From assembly GCA_024400895.1 (NCBI GenBank), contig JAKSMA010000152.1:1-6088 (forward strand): 6,088 nucleotides of DNA, written 5' to 3'. This stretch comes from Muribaculaceae bacterium. GTDB lineage: Bacteria; Bacteroidota; Bacteroidia; Bacteroidales; Muribaculaceae. The position numbers were made by a program, and so were the translations under genes. The notes under the pieces are model-generated. The model did not search any database. It saw nothing but the letters and a program-made list of their open reading frames with translations, and was not told the DNA's origin. This document shows, in pieces, positions 5,933 to 6,088 of this stretch. Each line of letters begins with the position of its first letter. The first letter of the stretch is position 1.

Positions 5933-6088
5933 TCCCACGCAAGAAACCGCTCACCTATCGGGCTTTCATCCCATATCTCGGCTCAGTGGAAAAGCGGTGG
6001 GGGTAGACTCACAAAAACCGAGAACCCCCCCCTTTGTGGAGGGTGGGTGCTGAAGCACCTGGCGGTATGAGCGCATGATTTTCCTTGT
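5933..6088. other. Upstream intergenic region with hairpins and a C8 tract
   Basis: No convincing gene is visible. It holds a G5 run (5999-6003), a C8 run (6025-6032) and a stable hairpin GGTGC-TGAA-GCACC (6046-6059). On the minus-strand RNA, CCCUCC (6043-6038) can pair with GGGGGG (6032-6027) around ACAAA, one pair being G-U. Further along the same strand come GGUUCUCGG and then U5, so this may be the terminator region of an unseen minus-strand gene to the right. A minus-strand frame is open from the window edge (6088) to TGA at 5968-5966, but it runs through these hairpins and looks non-coding. Confidence 0.4.

Noticed and set aside
5786..6070. A 94-codon plus-strand ORF over the ABC transporter leader and promoter
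   Set aside because: It runs through a consensus promoter, two leader hairpins and the C8 tract, and its translation shows no domain. The openness follows from local composition.

Overview
The window looks like a piece of a Bacteroidales chromosome, plausibly Prevotellaceae or a close relative. Three things point there: a PorZ-type protein with a type IX secretion (T9SS) C-terminal domain, promoters of the Bacteroidetes form (TTTG near -33, TAnnTTTG near -7), and start sites without clear Shine-Dalgarno sequences. Genus is inference only. All four convincing genes lie on the minus strand, so the window reads from right to left.

Right to left: 5934-6088 has no convincing gene, but holds hairpins and a C8 tract. 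At 5901-5932 is a consensus promoter, followed by a leader of about 130 nt with two strong inverted repeats and a short upstream ORF. The leader precedes a 609-aa MsbA-like ABC half-transporter (3936-5765). Nineteen nt after its stop comes a 263-aa exported protein, probably an outer-membrane beta-barrel (3125-3916). A short gap with small hairpins, a G-rich tract and a second promoter leads to a 150-aa unrecognised membrane-anchored protein (2587-3039), whose transcript may be leaderless. After 120 AT-rich bases comes porZ (175-2466). A strong hairpin at 99-129 probably terminates the row; 1-98 shows no gene.

The genes share an envelope theme: an inner-membrane lipid or amphiphile exporter, a probable small outer-membrane barrel, a membrane-anchored unknown, and PorZ. 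PorZ in Porphyromonas gingivalis belongs to the cell-surface T9SS attachment complex and is reported to bind anionic LPS. A functional link between the MsbA-like exporter and PorZ is attractive but is inference from position only. No mobile element, CRISPR array, tRNA or rRNA was seen. The part least explained by known features is the structured leader of the ABC transporter.
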